49,223 nt of DNA from assembly GCA_001779315.1 (NCBI GenBank), contig MFJU01000027.1, forward strand, positions 1-49,223. The letters run 5' to 3'. The notes under the pieces were generated by a model. That model was not told the origin of the DNA. It saw nothing but the letters and a program-made list of their open reading frames with translations, and made no database searches. Below, piece by piece: positions 23,719 through 32,372 of the stretch; within the stretch, counting starts at the first letter, position 1, and every line of letters begins with the position of its first letter. Made by a program: the position numbers and the translations under genes. The DNA is from Candidatus Gottesmanbacteria bacterium RIFCSPLOWO2_01_FULL_42_22. Lineage in GTDB: Bacteria > Patescibacteriota > Microgenomatia > 2-02-FULL-39-11.

Positions 23719-24330
23719 ATGGCTTTCACTGATTTTAAAAATAGCCTTTTGGCCAAAACCCATCTGAGGATAAAACCTGTCTTAAAAAACAGCAAATCAG
23801 CCTCCTATTTTACCATTACCCTTTCCCTTTTTTGCCTTTCGTTTTTCGGCCTTTTCGCTATCCGCCCGACGCTTATTACCGCTGTCTCTCTCATCAAGGA
23901 AGTCCGGGACCTTAAAAATTTGAATCTGGATTATGAAAACCAGATCGGTAATATCATCAGGGCTCAGAGCGAATATGAAAAAGTCAGGGATGGCATAGCT
24001 CTTATTGAAAATGCCCTTCCGCCAAATGCCGATTTTACCAAACTTGCCAGGGGTATAGAAACATATGCCGCCGAGAACCAGTTCCAGCTAAACCAGCTGC
24101 AAATTGATTCAGCCCCGATATCGCCATTGACGGAAAAGCAAAAACTGCAGAAAATGAATTTCATACTGATCGGCAAAGGATCTTACGCTTCCGTTAAAAA
24201 TTATCTTAATGATATTCTTAATTGGAAGAGGATTATTACCGTCGACTCCCTGGATTTAGTTCAGGAGGGCGGTACGGTCAGCGGCATCTTGCGCATGACC
24301 GTAAAAGGGACTGCCTATTATGAACCGTAA
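23719..24330 (+). CDS. PilO-like type IV pilus assembly protein
   Basis: 203 residues: a cytoplasmic N-tail, a membrane helix (about 31-54: FTITLSLFCLSFFGLFAIRPTLI), a coiled coil (LIKEVRDLKNLNLDYENQIGNII) and an alpha/beta domain (FTKLARGIETYAAENQFQLNQLQI...). The layout is that of PilO, the PilN partner in the pilus alignment complex. It overlaps the next small gene by 11 nt. Confidence 0.78.
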   Translation: MAFTDFKNSLLAKTHLRIKPVLKNSKSASYFTITLSLFCLSFFGLFAIRPTLITAVSLIKEVRDLKNLNLDYENQIGNIIRAQSEYEKVRDGIALIENALPPNADFTKLARGIETYAAENQFQLNQLQIDSAPISPLTEKQKLQKMNFILIGKGSYASVKNYLNDILNWKRIITVDSLDLVQEGGTVSGILRMTVKGTAYYEP

Positions 24331-24508
24331 GGAATTATATTTATTGGCAATTATTATTTTTATGACAGTGGTAGCCTGGGTTTCCTTCGGCATTTTTCAT
24401 GCCCGCAATAAAACCAGCGAATACAGAGTGAAAGCCAAAAATATTGAGCCTTTAAATCCTGTTTTTGATTTGGATATAATCGAACAATTGAAACACCGCC
24501 GGGAGTAA
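24320..24508 (+). CDS. Small membrane protein of the pil-like operon
   Basis: 62 residues with one membrane helix (LYLLAIIIFMTVVAWVSFGIF, about 6-26) and a short charged tail ending LKHRRE. Overlaps pilO by 11 nt and the next gene begins 2 nt later, so it is embedded in the operon. The position corresponds to where PilP stands in other bacteria, but the sequence is too short for a PilP. Function unknown. Confidence 0.65.
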   Translation: MNRKELYLLAIIIFMTVVAWVSFGIFHARNKTSEYRVKAKNIEPLNPVFDLDIIEQLKHRRE

Positions 24509-24510
24509 TT

Positions 24511-25881
24511 ATGTACCGTAAACAGAAAAAAATACCCACACTTTTGGCCTTATTCCTGCTGTTCTCCGCTGTTGGCCTGACAGTTTATGTGGACGGATCA
24601 TACCAGAAGCTCACTACCAAAGCCGAAGATATTTTGGCCCCTACCGATGTTCATATCAGCAATATCACCGATAATTCCCTGACAGTCTCCTTTCTGACGG
24701 AAAAGGCCGTTATAACCTCCGTTTCAATAAGCGGTGAAGGCATTAAATCCTCCTTCCTGGACGATCTGGACAATGACGGCAAACCGCGTCCCCGCCTGAC
24801 TCATATATTTACGGTCAAAAATTTAAAAGCGGACAGGGAATATAAAATCAGGCTGTTTTCCGGCGGACAGAAATGTCTTTATCAGGAAAAATGCCCGGAA
24901 TACATCCAGAAAACAGGCGTCTTTTTGCCGGGCACCCTGGAATTGCCTCCTGTTAAAGGACAGATCCTGGACCAAAGCGAAAAACCTCTGGAAAACGCCA
25001 TGGTCTATTTATTGATCGGACAGGCCAGTCCCTTATTAGGCAGAAGCGACCGCTTGGGCAAATGGGTCATTCCTTTAAATAACCTGAGGACCCAGGATTT
25101 TCTTTCCCGGCCGCATTTGACCGTCAGTTCCAGAGTGCAGTTGACGGTAAAAATAAATACCTCTGAATATTCTTCTGCAGTTGCCGATATTGCTGCCATC
25201 AAGACTGGAACACTGCCCTCCATGCAAATCGGCAAAAGGTATAATTTTTTGAATACGGCAGATGACAGTCAACCGCAGACTGTTTTAGGCCAACAGAAAG
25301 AAATAAAGTCCGGGGCTCAAATTCCGGAAAACGGGGTGGGTTTTCTTTTTCCCAAATTCGAAATGGATGCGACAAGTGACCGTCTGCCCAATTTAAGAGG
25401 AGTAGGAATTGCCGGAGAAAAGCTTAAAATTACCGTCAAATCCACTCCCCAGTCAGCTACCGTCATTGTCGCAGCCGACGGCAGCTGGATTTTCCGGCCG
25501 AAAAAAACTTTAGATCCTGGAATTCATGAGGTTGTTATTGAAAGCACGGATAAATACGGAAGAAAAGTAATTTTGAGCCGCCAGTTTGCCGTTCTTAAAA
25601 GCGGTGAAGCGGTTTTGGGAGATGCCACTCCCTCAGCTTCCCTGACCCCGACCGCAACACCATCAGCCGAAATCTCAATCACGCCGACATCTGAACCGAC
25701 TTTGACACCCACTCCGACTGAAACTCCTACACCCACACCGCAGCCCCCGACTCCTACCCAAACAATTGGAGAAATAGAAGCGCCTCCCCGCTCAGGTACC
25801 ACCGGCATTACCGGAATTCTCCTGGGCACCTCTGTCACCCTGCTTCTTTTAGGCGCCGGCATTTTAATTAAGGTATTGTGA
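24511..25881 (+). CDS. Surface protein with Fn3/Ig-like domains and C-terminal anchor
   Basis: 456 residues. An N-terminal signal helix (about 9-28) precedes an Fn3-like domain (APTDVHISNITDNSLTVSFLTEKA..., about 43-140). A carboxypeptidase regulatory-like beta domain (PPVKGQILDQSEKPLENAMVYLLI, about 150-240) comes next, then an Ig-like domain (GVGIAGEKLKITVKSTPQSATVIVAADGSW, about 295-365). A Thr/Pro repeat linker with Asp/Glu follows (TPTP-type, about 375-420), then a C-terminal membrane helix (GILLGTSVTLLLLGAGILI) and a very short tail. No LPxTG-like motif is evident, although a non-canonical sorting signal cannot be excluded. It closes the pilN-pilO operon. Confidence 0.75.
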   Translation: MYRKQKKIPTLLALFLLFSAVGLTVYVDGSYQKLTTKAEDILAPTDVHISNITDNSLTVSFLTEKAVITSVSISGEGIKSSFLDDLDNDGKPRPRLTHIFTVKNLKADREYKIRLFSGGQKCLYQEKCPEYIQKTGVFLPGTLELPPVKGQILDQSEKPLENAMVYLLIGQASPLLGRSDRLGKWVIPLNNLRTQDFLSRPHLTVSSRVQLTVKINTSEYSSAVADIAAIKTGTLPSMQIGKRYNFLNTADDSQPQTVLGQQKEIKSGAQIPENGVGFLFPKFEMDATSDRLPNLRGVGIAGEKLKITVKSTPQSATVIVAADGSWIFRPKKTLDPGIHEVVIESTDKYGRKVILSRQFAVLKSGEAVLGDATPSASLTPTATPSAEISITPTSEPTLTPTPTETPTPTPQPPTPTQTIGEIEAPPRSGTTGITGILLGTSVTLLLLGAGILIKVL

Positions 25882-25885
25882 TCGT

Positions 25886-26980
25886 TCAGGGTTTTATTTG
25901 GCAGGCGGGATCATTCAGGTGGCAATCCAGGTATTCCCTGAATTTGTCGTAATCGGTATCTTTAGGGACCAGAACCCACTGTCCGTCGTATTGCCAGACG
26001 GGCGGATTTTCCAGAATACCCCCGATCTTTTTTTGTTTATCACCTGTATCCATGACGATTTGCCGGAATTCCGGCAACCTATCCTGCATCAGATATTTGC
26101 CTAAGACAAGCATTTCCGAAAATTTAAGATCCGTATCAATCGCCCTGGTAATTTCAGCGGAAAGTTCTTTTGCTAATTTAATGTTATTCAGGGAAACCGA
26201 TTGCTTGAGTTTCTCAACAAAGGCTTTTAAAACCAACTGCTGCCTTTTACCTCTTGAGAAATCATTGCCCTCACCATTCTCGGCATTTCTGGAACGGACA
26301 AACTTCAAAGCTTTTTCTCCGTCCATATGCTGGCGGCCTTTTTCAAACGTCACTGTTTCATAGCGGCATTTAAATTCCGGATCCCCGGCGCAAAAATCAT
26401 TTTCGCGGCCTTGGATGGGAAATTTTTCATCCTCAAAAGCGGATTCTACCTCGATATCAATCCCTCCTAAGGTGTCAATAACCTCCCTGAAATTATCGAA
26501 ATCCAAAAGAGCGGCATAATGGACGGGGATGCCGAAAATTTCTGAAACAGCGCTTTTAGTCAAAGTTATGCCTCCACCTTTCCTTTTTGATTCGCCGTAA
26601 TAATAGGTGGAATTGATTTTGGTCTTTAAAGAGGGCAGCCAGATATCCCGGGGGACGGAAATCATCACATTATCGCGATTGGCAAAATCCAGGCTTAAAA
26701 AAATTATGGAATCTGTCAGAGTCGCTCCCTCGTGGCTTCCTCCGCTGATACCTAACAAAAGCATATTGGTGCGGTTATCCGCTTTTTTAAGCATACCGCC
26801 CTCTTTATCAGTTAACAGGGAAACAGCTGTGGTCAGATTCAAGCCGCTTTGACCGATCAAAGAATATAGCGGTAGCAAAAATTTTATCAGGAAAAAAATA
26901 ACCGTCAGCAATACTCCCGCTAAAACGGCGAAAAACAGCGGTTTCTTATACTTGAGGAACTTTCTTTTATTCGGCTGCAT
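25886..26980 (-). CDS. LytR-CpsA-Psr (LCP) family ligase
   Basis: LCP enzymes transfer lipid-linked glycans such as teichoic acids or capsule to peptidoglycan or proteins. 364 residues: one membrane helix (about 13-35) and the LCP domain with NMLLLGISGGSHEGATLTDSIIFLS, then VMISVPRDIWL, where the Arg binds pyrophosphate. GIPVHYAALLDFDNFREVIDTLGGIDI and the FVRSRNAENGEGNDFSRGKRQQ motif complete it. Its start overlaps the tpiA stop by 14 nt. Partner candidates in the window are the WecA-like gene and the glycosyltransferases. Confidence 0.93.
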   Translation of the reverse strand: MQPNKRKFLKYKKPLFFAVLAGVLLTVIFFLIKFLLPLYSLIGQSGLNLTTAVSLLTDKEGGMLKKADNRTNMLLLGISGGSHEGATLTDSIIFLSLDFANRDNVMISVPRDIWLPSLKTKINSTYYYGESKRKGGGITLTKSAVSEIFGIPVHYAALLDFDNFREVIDTLGGIDIEVESAFEDEKFPIQGRENDFCAGDPEFKCRYETVTFEKGRQHMDGEKALKFVRSRNAENGEGNDFSRGKRQQLVLKAFVEKLKQSVSLNNIKLAKELSAEITRAIDTDLKFSEMLVLGKYLMQDRLPEFRQIVMDTGDKQKKIGGILENPPVWQYDGQWVLVPKDTDYDKFREYLDCHLNDPACQIKP

Positions 26981-27647
26981 TTTTCAGCATGCGGAAAAAC
27001 TGATCAGGATCCAAACTCGTTTTCCCCGGCAAAACTCCTCCGATTGTCGGCATTTTCAAAAACTCAACGATATTATCCGGGTTGACGCTGCCGCCATAAA
27101 GAATCCTGGACACTTTCGGATGTTTGCTTTTGATGGCCGAGGCTGTCTCTTCAGCTTCCTGTGCTGTGGCGGCTTTACCTGTCCCGATAGCCCAAACCGG
27201 CTCATAAGCTACAATATCAACTCCGTCCGGAACCCTGTCATTTTTATCCGAAACACAGTAGATAATCTTCAAACCCGCTTCAATTGCGCGATCACTTTTT
27301 TGGGCTAAAATTTCATCATCTTCAGCGTAATTTTTTCGCCTTTCGGAATGCCCGATGAGGATATACTCAACCAAATCTGATAATTGGCTGGCGGCCACTT
27401 CACCGGTAAAGGCACCCTCTTGCCTTGCCGACAGATTTTGGGCGCCAAGTTTAAGAGGGAGCCGGTAATCATTGATTAAAAAACGTGCTTTTTCCAGATG
27501 AATCAATGAGGGAAAAACAACCGCGGTCAGATTTTGGGGCAAACTTTCCCCTTTTATTTTTTCCGAAAAAACTCTGAAAAAATCTTCTGCTTGGGAAAGT
27601 GTTTTATTGGATTTCCAGTTGCCGGCTACCAGAATGTCTTTCGTCAT
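26967..27647 (-). CDS. tpiA: Triosephosphate isomerase
   Basis: Interconverts DHAP and glyceraldehyde 3-phosphate in glycolysis. 226 residues from the ATG at 27647, chosen because MTKDILVAGNWK is the family start (catalytic Lys in GNWKSN). The catalytic His is in IGHSERR and Glu in AYEPVWAIGTG; the phosphate loop is LYGGSVNPDN. It is a little shorter than the usual 245-255. Divergent from uvrD: only 24 nt separate the two start codons, so their promoters overlap. It is followed by the LCP gene. Confidence 0.95.
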   Translation of the reverse strand: MTKDILVAGNWKSNKTLSQAEDFFRVFSEKIKGESLPQNLTAVVFPSLIHLEKARFLINDYRLPLKLGAQNLSARQEGAFTGEVAASQLSDLVEYILIGHSERRKNYAEDDEILAQKSDRAIEAGLKIIYCVSDKNDRVPDGVDIVAYEPVWAIGTGKAATAQEAEETASAIKSKHPKVSRILYGGSVNPDNIVEFLKMPTIGGVLPGKTSLDPDQFFRMLKNAAE

Positions 27648-27671
27648 CGTGCTATGATTAATGATTGTATC

Positions 27672-29459
27672 ATGGTTTCCGACATCCTTAAACATTTAAA
27701 CAAAGAGCAGCAGGAAGCGGTGAAGCATCTCAAAGGACCGAGCCTGATTCTGGCAGGGGCAGGCTCGGGCAAAACCCGCGTTCTCACCAACAAAGTCATT
27801 TATTTGATAAGAGAGGGGATTCACCCGGAAAATATCCTGATGGTCACTTTCACCAACAAGGCCGCCCGGGAAATGCAGGAGAGGATCAAAAAATACGCCA
27901 CTTCCCCCCTGACGACCACTTTTCATTCCCTTTGCGCCAGACTCCTTCGCCGTGAAGGAAAATATCTGGGTATTCCTCCCGCCTTCCTGATTTATGATGA
28001 TATCGACAGCAAAGAAGCGGTCATTGAAGCTATGAACAGGCTTTCAATCGACAGAAAGAGCCTTAATCCAAATGCAGTGGCCGCAACTATCGCCCAGGCC
28101 AAAAATGAACTGATTGACGAAAAGGAATACCGGGATTTTGCCCGCGGTTTCTTTCAGGAGGAGGTCGCCCGCGTCTATCCCGTCTACCAGAAGATTCTCA
28201 AAGACAACTATGCCGTTGATTTTGAGGATCTGATTTTTTCTATCGTCAGGCTTTTCACCTCGGAAAAACAAATCCTATCCAAATACCGGGAATTGTTCCA
28301 ATTTATTTTAGTAGACGAATACCAGGACACCAATAAAGCGCAATATGAACTGGTAAAACTTTTAGCCGGTGAGAGAAATAATCTGACGGTTGTAGGCGAT
28401 GCTTCGCAAAGCATCTATGCCTGGAGGGGTGCGGACTTCCGGAATATCAGCCGTTTCCAGAAAGACTTCCCGGAAGCTTCCGTATTCCATCTGGAAAAAA
28501 ATTACCGCTCGACCCAGACAATTCTCGATGCTGCTCATGCCATTATTGAGAAAAACGTTTCCCATCCGATTCTCAAATTATGGACGGAAAAAGGGAGTGG
28601 CGAGCGGATTAAGATATATGAAGCGGCCAATGAACATGATGAGGCGGCTTTTATCGCTTCGGAACTGTCCGGATATAAACTGTCGGAAGTGGCTGTACTT
28701 TACAGGACCAATGCCCAAAGCCGCATCATCGAAGAAGTTCTCCTTCACCAGGGCATCCCCTACGTTTTAGTCGGGGGTACCCGCTTTTATGAAAGAAAGG
28801 AAATCAAGGATGTCCTGGCCTACCTTAAGCTGAGGGTTAACCCCCATGAATCGGTTTCCTTAAAAAGAGCGGAAAAAATCGGCAAGAGACGCTTGGAAAA
28901 ATTCTTCAAATATCTTGAAAAAACGGCTAAAAAAACCAAAGAGCAAAAAAGCACACTGGCACAACTTGACGAAATTCTGGAAACAACCGCTTATCTTGAT
29001 CTGTTTGACAAAAAAAATCCGCAGGAATTGGCCCGATTGGAAAACATCAAAGAATTAAGAAGTGTGGCCGCTGAATTTCCCGATATGACGCTTTTTCTGG
29101 AAAATGTGGCTTTGATTGAACAGGAATCCACACCGGAACATTTGAATGGGGCTGACGATACGGAAAAAGTGACTCTCATGACCATGCACGCTGCCAAAGG
29201 TTTGGAATTCAAAGCAGTCTTTTTAGTCGGTATGGAAGAAGGTCTTTTTCCCCACTCCATGACTCTGATGGACCCTTATGAGCTGGAGGAGGAACGGCGT
29301 CTCTGTTATGTGGGGATTACCAGGGCAAAAGAAAAATTATATTTGACTTATGCCCGCCGCAGGTTATATTTCGGTATGCGGACACAGAATATGATTTCCC
29401 GTTTCCTCTCAGAAATCCCGGAAAGCCTAATTGAAATTACCTATCCGGACTTCTTTTGA
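27672..29459 (+). CDS. UvrD/PcrA-like superfamily 1 DNA helicase
   Basis: Unwinds DNA 3' to 5' in repair. 595 residues from the ATG at 27672; an upstream in-frame ORF start would overlap tpiA. Motifs: GAGSGKTRVL (Walker A, about 25-34), TFTNKAAREM (Ia), VDEYQDTN (II), GDASQSIYAWRGA (III), LEKNYRSTQ (IV), TMHAAKGLEFKAVFLVGMEEGLFPH (V) and CYVGITRAKEKLYLTYA (VI). It is shorter than E. coli UvrD (720), mainly in the 2B region and the missing C-terminal tail. The FemAB-like gene downstream overlaps in ORF but has its own promoter. Confidence 0.93.
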   Translation: MVSDILKHLNKEQQEAVKHLKGPSLILAGAGSGKTRVLTNKVIYLIREGIHPENILMVTFTNKAAREMQERIKKYATSPLTTTFHSLCARLLRREGKYLGIPPAFLIYDDIDSKEAVIEAMNRLSIDRKSLNPNAVAATIAQAKNELIDEKEYRDFARGFFQEEVARVYPVYQKILKDNYAVDFEDLIFSIVRLFTSEKQILSKYRELFQFILVDEYQDTNKAQYELVKLLAGERNNLTVVGDASQSIYAWRGADFRNISRFQKDFPEASVFHLEKNYRSTQTILDAAHAIIEKNVSHPILKLWTEKGSGERIKIYEAANEHDEAAFIASELSGYKLSEVAVLYRTNAQSRIIEEVLLHQGIPYVLVGGTRFYERKEIKDVLAYLKLRVNPHESVSLKRAEKIGKRRLEKFFKYLEKTAKKTKEQKSTLAQLDEILETTAYLDLFDKKNPQELARLENIKELRSVAAEFPDMTLFLENVALIEQESTPEHLNGADDTEKVTLMTMHAAKGLEFKAVFLVGMEEGLFPHSMTLMDPYELEEERRLCYVGITRAKEKLYLTYARRRLYFGMRTQNMISRFLSEIPESLIEITYPDFF

Positions 29460-29503
29460 ACCCCTGCCCTGATGCAAATCTTATCCGGTCTAACTTTTTC
29501 TTT

Positions 29504-29533
29504 TTGTTAACCATAGGCATATACGATTATAAT
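29504..29533 (+). promoter_or_regulatory. Promoter of the first FemAB-like gene
   Basis: TTGTTA (29504-29509), an 18-nt spacer and TATAAT (29528-29533), 12 nt before the ATG at 29546. It supports choosing that start over an upstream in-frame ATG that would overlap uvrD. Confidence 0.6.
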
Positions 29534-29545
29534 ATCATTATCCCA

Positions 29546-30562
29546 ATGATCAGAATAGTTGAGCATAAAGATAAAATCCAATTTAATAAATTAGCCTTTC
29601 ATCCCCTGCAATCTTGGGAATGGGGAGAATTCCGTTTGAAAACAGGCATTGAAGTCTTGCGTCTGGGCAGATATGTCAAAGATAAACTGACGGAAACTGC
29701 CCAAATTACCATTCATCCTCTTCCGGTAGCCTCCTTAACTATCGGTTATTTTCCCAAAGGTAATATCCCCTCTGGTGAGATGCTGGAGGAATTGATGGAG
29801 TTAGGCAAAAAGAAAAATGCCGTCATGATTAAACTGGAACCGCATGTGGAAAAATCCCAATTCCATTTAAAACATCATCGTTTAAAACCCTCTCCTTATC
29901 CCCTTTTTACCCGTTTTACTTTCCAATTGGATCTCTCTACATCCGAAGATCAGCTTCTTTCCAAAATGCATCATAAAACCCGATACAACATACGCTTGGC
30001 ACAAAAAAAGGGTGTCTTTGTAGTTGAAGACAATTCAGATGAGGCATTTGAAACTTACTTAAAACTTCTGAAAGCAACAACCATCAGGCAGAAATTTTTT
30101 GCCCATACGGAAAAATATCACCGCCTGATGTGGGAAACCATGAAAGGAGCAGGTATCGCGCATCTTCTGACAGCTAAATGCAAAACGGGAGACGGACGGG
30201 AAGAAACTCTGGTTGCCTGGGTGCTTTTTCTCTTTAATAATATTCTTTATTATCCCTACGGCGCCTCCAGCAATCTCTACCGGCAGTTTATGCCGTCAAA
30301 TCTGATGATGTGGGAAGCCATCCGTTTCGGTAAAAAAAACGGAGCCGAAGTTTTTGACATGTGGGGAGCCTTGGGTCCGGATCCGGACCCTGCCGATCCC
30401 TGGTACGGTTTCCATAAATTCAAGGAAGGATACGGACCTGTCCTTACCGAACTGATAGGCAGTTTTGATTTAGTGGTGAATCCGGTTGCTTATCCTTTAT
30501 TTAACCGACTCCAATTGGCAAGGGAAATTTTTCTGAAAATACAGATGAATCTTAGAAGATGA
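29546..30562 (+). CDS. FemAB/FemX-like peptidoglycan bridge aminoacyltransferase (copy 1)
   Basis: FemAB proteins add amino acids from aminoacyl-tRNA to the peptidoglycan stem peptide. 338 residues from the ATG at 29546. Tandem GNAT-like domains: HPLQSWEWGEFRLKTGIEV (about 18-36, family start), KMHHKTRYNIRLAQKKGV (about 138-155, acceptor-domain motif) and a second-domain segment ILYYPYGASSNLYRQFMPSNLMMWEAI... followed by FDMWGALG and GFHKFKEGYGP. These fit FemX/FemAB. The next gene, a second member, overlaps by 4 nt. Confidence 0.9.
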   Translation: MIRIVEHKDKIQFNKLAFHPLQSWEWGEFRLKTGIEVLRLGRYVKDKLTETAQITIHPLPVASLTIGYFPKGNIPSGEMLEELMELGKKKNAVMIKLEPHVEKSQFHLKHHRLKPSPYPLFTRFTFQLDLSTSEDQLLSKMHHKTRYNIRLAQKKGVFVVEDNSDEAFETYLKLLKATTIRQKFFAHTEKYHRLMWETMKGAGIAHLLTAKCKTGDGREETLVAWVLFLFNNILYYPYGASSNLYRQFMPSNLMMWEAIRFGKKNGAEVFDMWGALGPDPDPADPWYGFHKFKEGYGPVLTELIGSFDLVVNPVAYPLFNRLQLAREIFLKIQMNLRR

Positions 30563-31446
30563 AAAAAAATCCGGCCAAAGATATCCGGCAGTCTCTGGAA
30601 TTTGCCTCCTTTATGGAAGATATCGGCTGGCAGACTGTCCCTTTTCAAAACCGCTTAGTGTATTTACGCCGCTTTCCCTTTATCGGTAATTTCGCCAAAT
30701 GCCCCCGTCCTGATCCGCCTCTGTCTTTAGAGGAACTTACCGCTTTCATCAAAGAAAACAGGATTTTCCGTTTCAAAATTTCTCCCAATCTGCCTGTTCA
30801 CTCTGCCATATACCGCCAAGAAAAAAATGAATTAATTAAATATAAATTCCTGGCAGATTCTGATCCCTACAATCCGACTACCACCATTCTTGTCAATCTC
30901 ACCCGGAATGAAGATACTATTTTTAATTCTTTCACCCCTGCCAAAAGACGGGCTGTGCGCCGGGCTTTGAAAAATGAAATTAGAATAAAGTTATCCGGGA
31001 ATATTGAATCTTTTATTAAAATCCGCCGACAGCAGTTTTCACCAATGGGTTTTTTGATTTCCGGCGAAATGAAAATGCTGATGAGAAATTTTTATCCTGA
31101 AAAAGCTGACCTTCTTTTGGCCGAAAGCAAAAAAGGCAAAGCCATTGCCGGTATCTTACTGCTTTATCATAATTCCGTTGCCTATTACTGGTATGCGGCC
31201 GCTTTACCTGAAGGAAAAAAATTATGCGCGCCGACCCTTCTGGTTTGGGAAGCCATCAAAAGGGCAAAAAAAAGAGGCGCTAAAATCCTCGATTTCGAAG
31301 GAATTTATGATGAGAGGTTTCCCAGAGCCTCCCAAAGCTGGCGGGGTTTCACCAAATTCAAAGAAGGCTTTTCAGATCAAAAAGCCGTCCTGATGGAAAA
31401 TTTTTCACTTGCCTCCTACAATTTCCCGGCGAGATTTCGGTCATAG
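30559..31446 (+). CDS. FemAB-like aminoacyltransferase (copy 2, shorter)
   Basis: 295 residues, same fold as the gene before, with a more divergent N-terminus. Conserved parts are FNSFTPAKRRAVRRALKNEIRI, the GNAT core VAYYWYAAALPEGKKLCAPTLLVWEAIKRAKKRGAKILDFEGIYD, and GFTKFKEGFSDQ. Start and stop overlap with copy 1 (ATGA), so both are made from one mRNA and may act in sequence or as a pair to build a two-residue bridge. The first GNAT-like domain is shortened. Confidence 0.85.
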   Translation: MKKNPAKDIRQSLEFASFMEDIGWQTVPFQNRLVYLRRFPFIGNFAKCPRPDPPLSLEELTAFIKENRIFRFKISPNLPVHSAIYRQEKNELIKYKFLADSDPYNPTTTILVNLTRNEDTIFNSFTPAKRRAVRRALKNEIRIKLSGNIESFIKIRRQQFSPMGFLISGEMKMLMRNFYPEKADLLLAESKKGKAIAGILLLYHNSVAYYWYAAALPEGKKLCAPTLLVWEAIKRAKKRGAKILDFEGIYDERFPRASQSWRGFTKFKEGFSDQKAVLMENFSLASYNFPARFRS

Positions 31447-31591
31447 GATTTGACTGATGAGGGTGTAGCCTTGCCGCTACCCGAAGTAAACCCCGTCACA
31501 ATATATATCCTTTTCATAACGTCTATTTTTTTGAATGATTTTTTAACTAGAAAGTAACAAATATTCACTCTGTTAAGCAGTTTAGTAGTAA
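31447..31591. other. Convergent intergenic gap, no gene seen
   Basis: Between the converging FemAB-like and Nif3-like genes. It contains only a weak GTAGC/GCTAC hairpin (about 31462-31479) without a T-run. No clear terminator, RNA gene or ORF is visible. Confidence 0.5.
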
Positions 31592-32371
31592 TTAGACTTC
31601 ATTTTCGAGGTCGAGGAAGACGGCAGAGAGTTCAGGCAGGTCCTGTTGGACTTTCTGCATAAGTGCTTTAATGCCAAACATCTCTGTGTGGTAATGGCCG
31701 CCAGCAATCAGGTTGATACCGGCTTCTCGGAAAAGTTCCCGGTTCCATTCATGCACCTCACCGGTGATGTAAAGATCAATATTCTCTTCCGTCAGATTCT
31801 GCATTTCGGAAGCGCGGGGCGCTCCTTTGCCGGAAACAGCTACTGCTTTTTTGATCATTTTCGGTCCAAAATCGTACAGGACAGTCCGGGGAGATAAAAA
31901 GGGTTTGAGTTTATTAATAATTTTTTCTAACGGCTCTTCTTTGCTGAAACTTGCGCTATAACCCCAGGGACTGCCCTGAAAAAGATAGGGCGTTTCCGCT
32001 TTTGCACCGGCAGCTTTAAGTATTTCCACGTTATTGCCGATTTGAGGATGGGCATCTAAAAGAAAATGATACCCAAATAGCGAAAACCTGTGGGAAATAA
32101 GGTAGGCAAGGCGATCCTGGAATATTTTGTCAAAACGGTTATAAGGAGGCAGGTTAAAGGAATGATGGACAATGACTGTATCGCATTTTTCCGCAGCAGC
32201 GTTTTCGAATAATGCTAAGGAGGCGGAAACTCCGAAACCGATTCGCGAAATTTCCTCACTACCTCTGACCATTAAACCGTTGGTCATATAGGGGTCAATC
32301 TTTTCCGGATTGAGAAACTTGTCAAAGGTCAGAAGATTAAAGAGATAGACTTCCAGTTTTTTGAGTTTCAT
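31592..32371 (-). CDS. Nif3-like dinuclear metal-centre protein
   Basis: 259 residues of the Nif3/YbgI family (the 'GTP cyclohydrolase 1 type 2' label is disputed). It has the metal-binding pair VIVHHSF (about 66-72) and GGHYHTE (about 229-235), with Glu in the last motif. The family's start LEVYLFNLLTFDKFLNPEKIDPYMTNGLMV is recognisable. The physiological reaction is unknown. It begins 1 nt after the helicase-nuclease stop (TAAAATG), so it is co-transcribed. Confidence 0.88.
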   Translation of the reverse strand: MKLKKLEVYLFNLLTFDKFLNPEKIDPYMTNGLMVRGSEEISRIGFGVSASLALFENAAAEKCDTVIVHHSFNLPPYNRFDKIFQDRLAYLISHRFSLFGYHFLLDAHPQIGNNVEILKAAGAKAETPYLFQGSPWGYSASFSKEEPLEKIINKLKPFLSPRTVLYDFGPKMIKKAVAVSGKGAPRASEMQNLTEENIDLYITGEVHEWNRELFREAGINLIAGGHYHTEMFGIKALMQKVQQDLPELSAVFLDLENEV

Positions 32372-32372
32372 T

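Noticed and set aside
24511-25881. LPxTG sorting signal at the C-terminus
   Set aside because: The Pro/Thr linker and hydrophobic end are present but no LPxTG-like pentapeptide or basic tail is evident, so a sortase substrate cannot be claimed.
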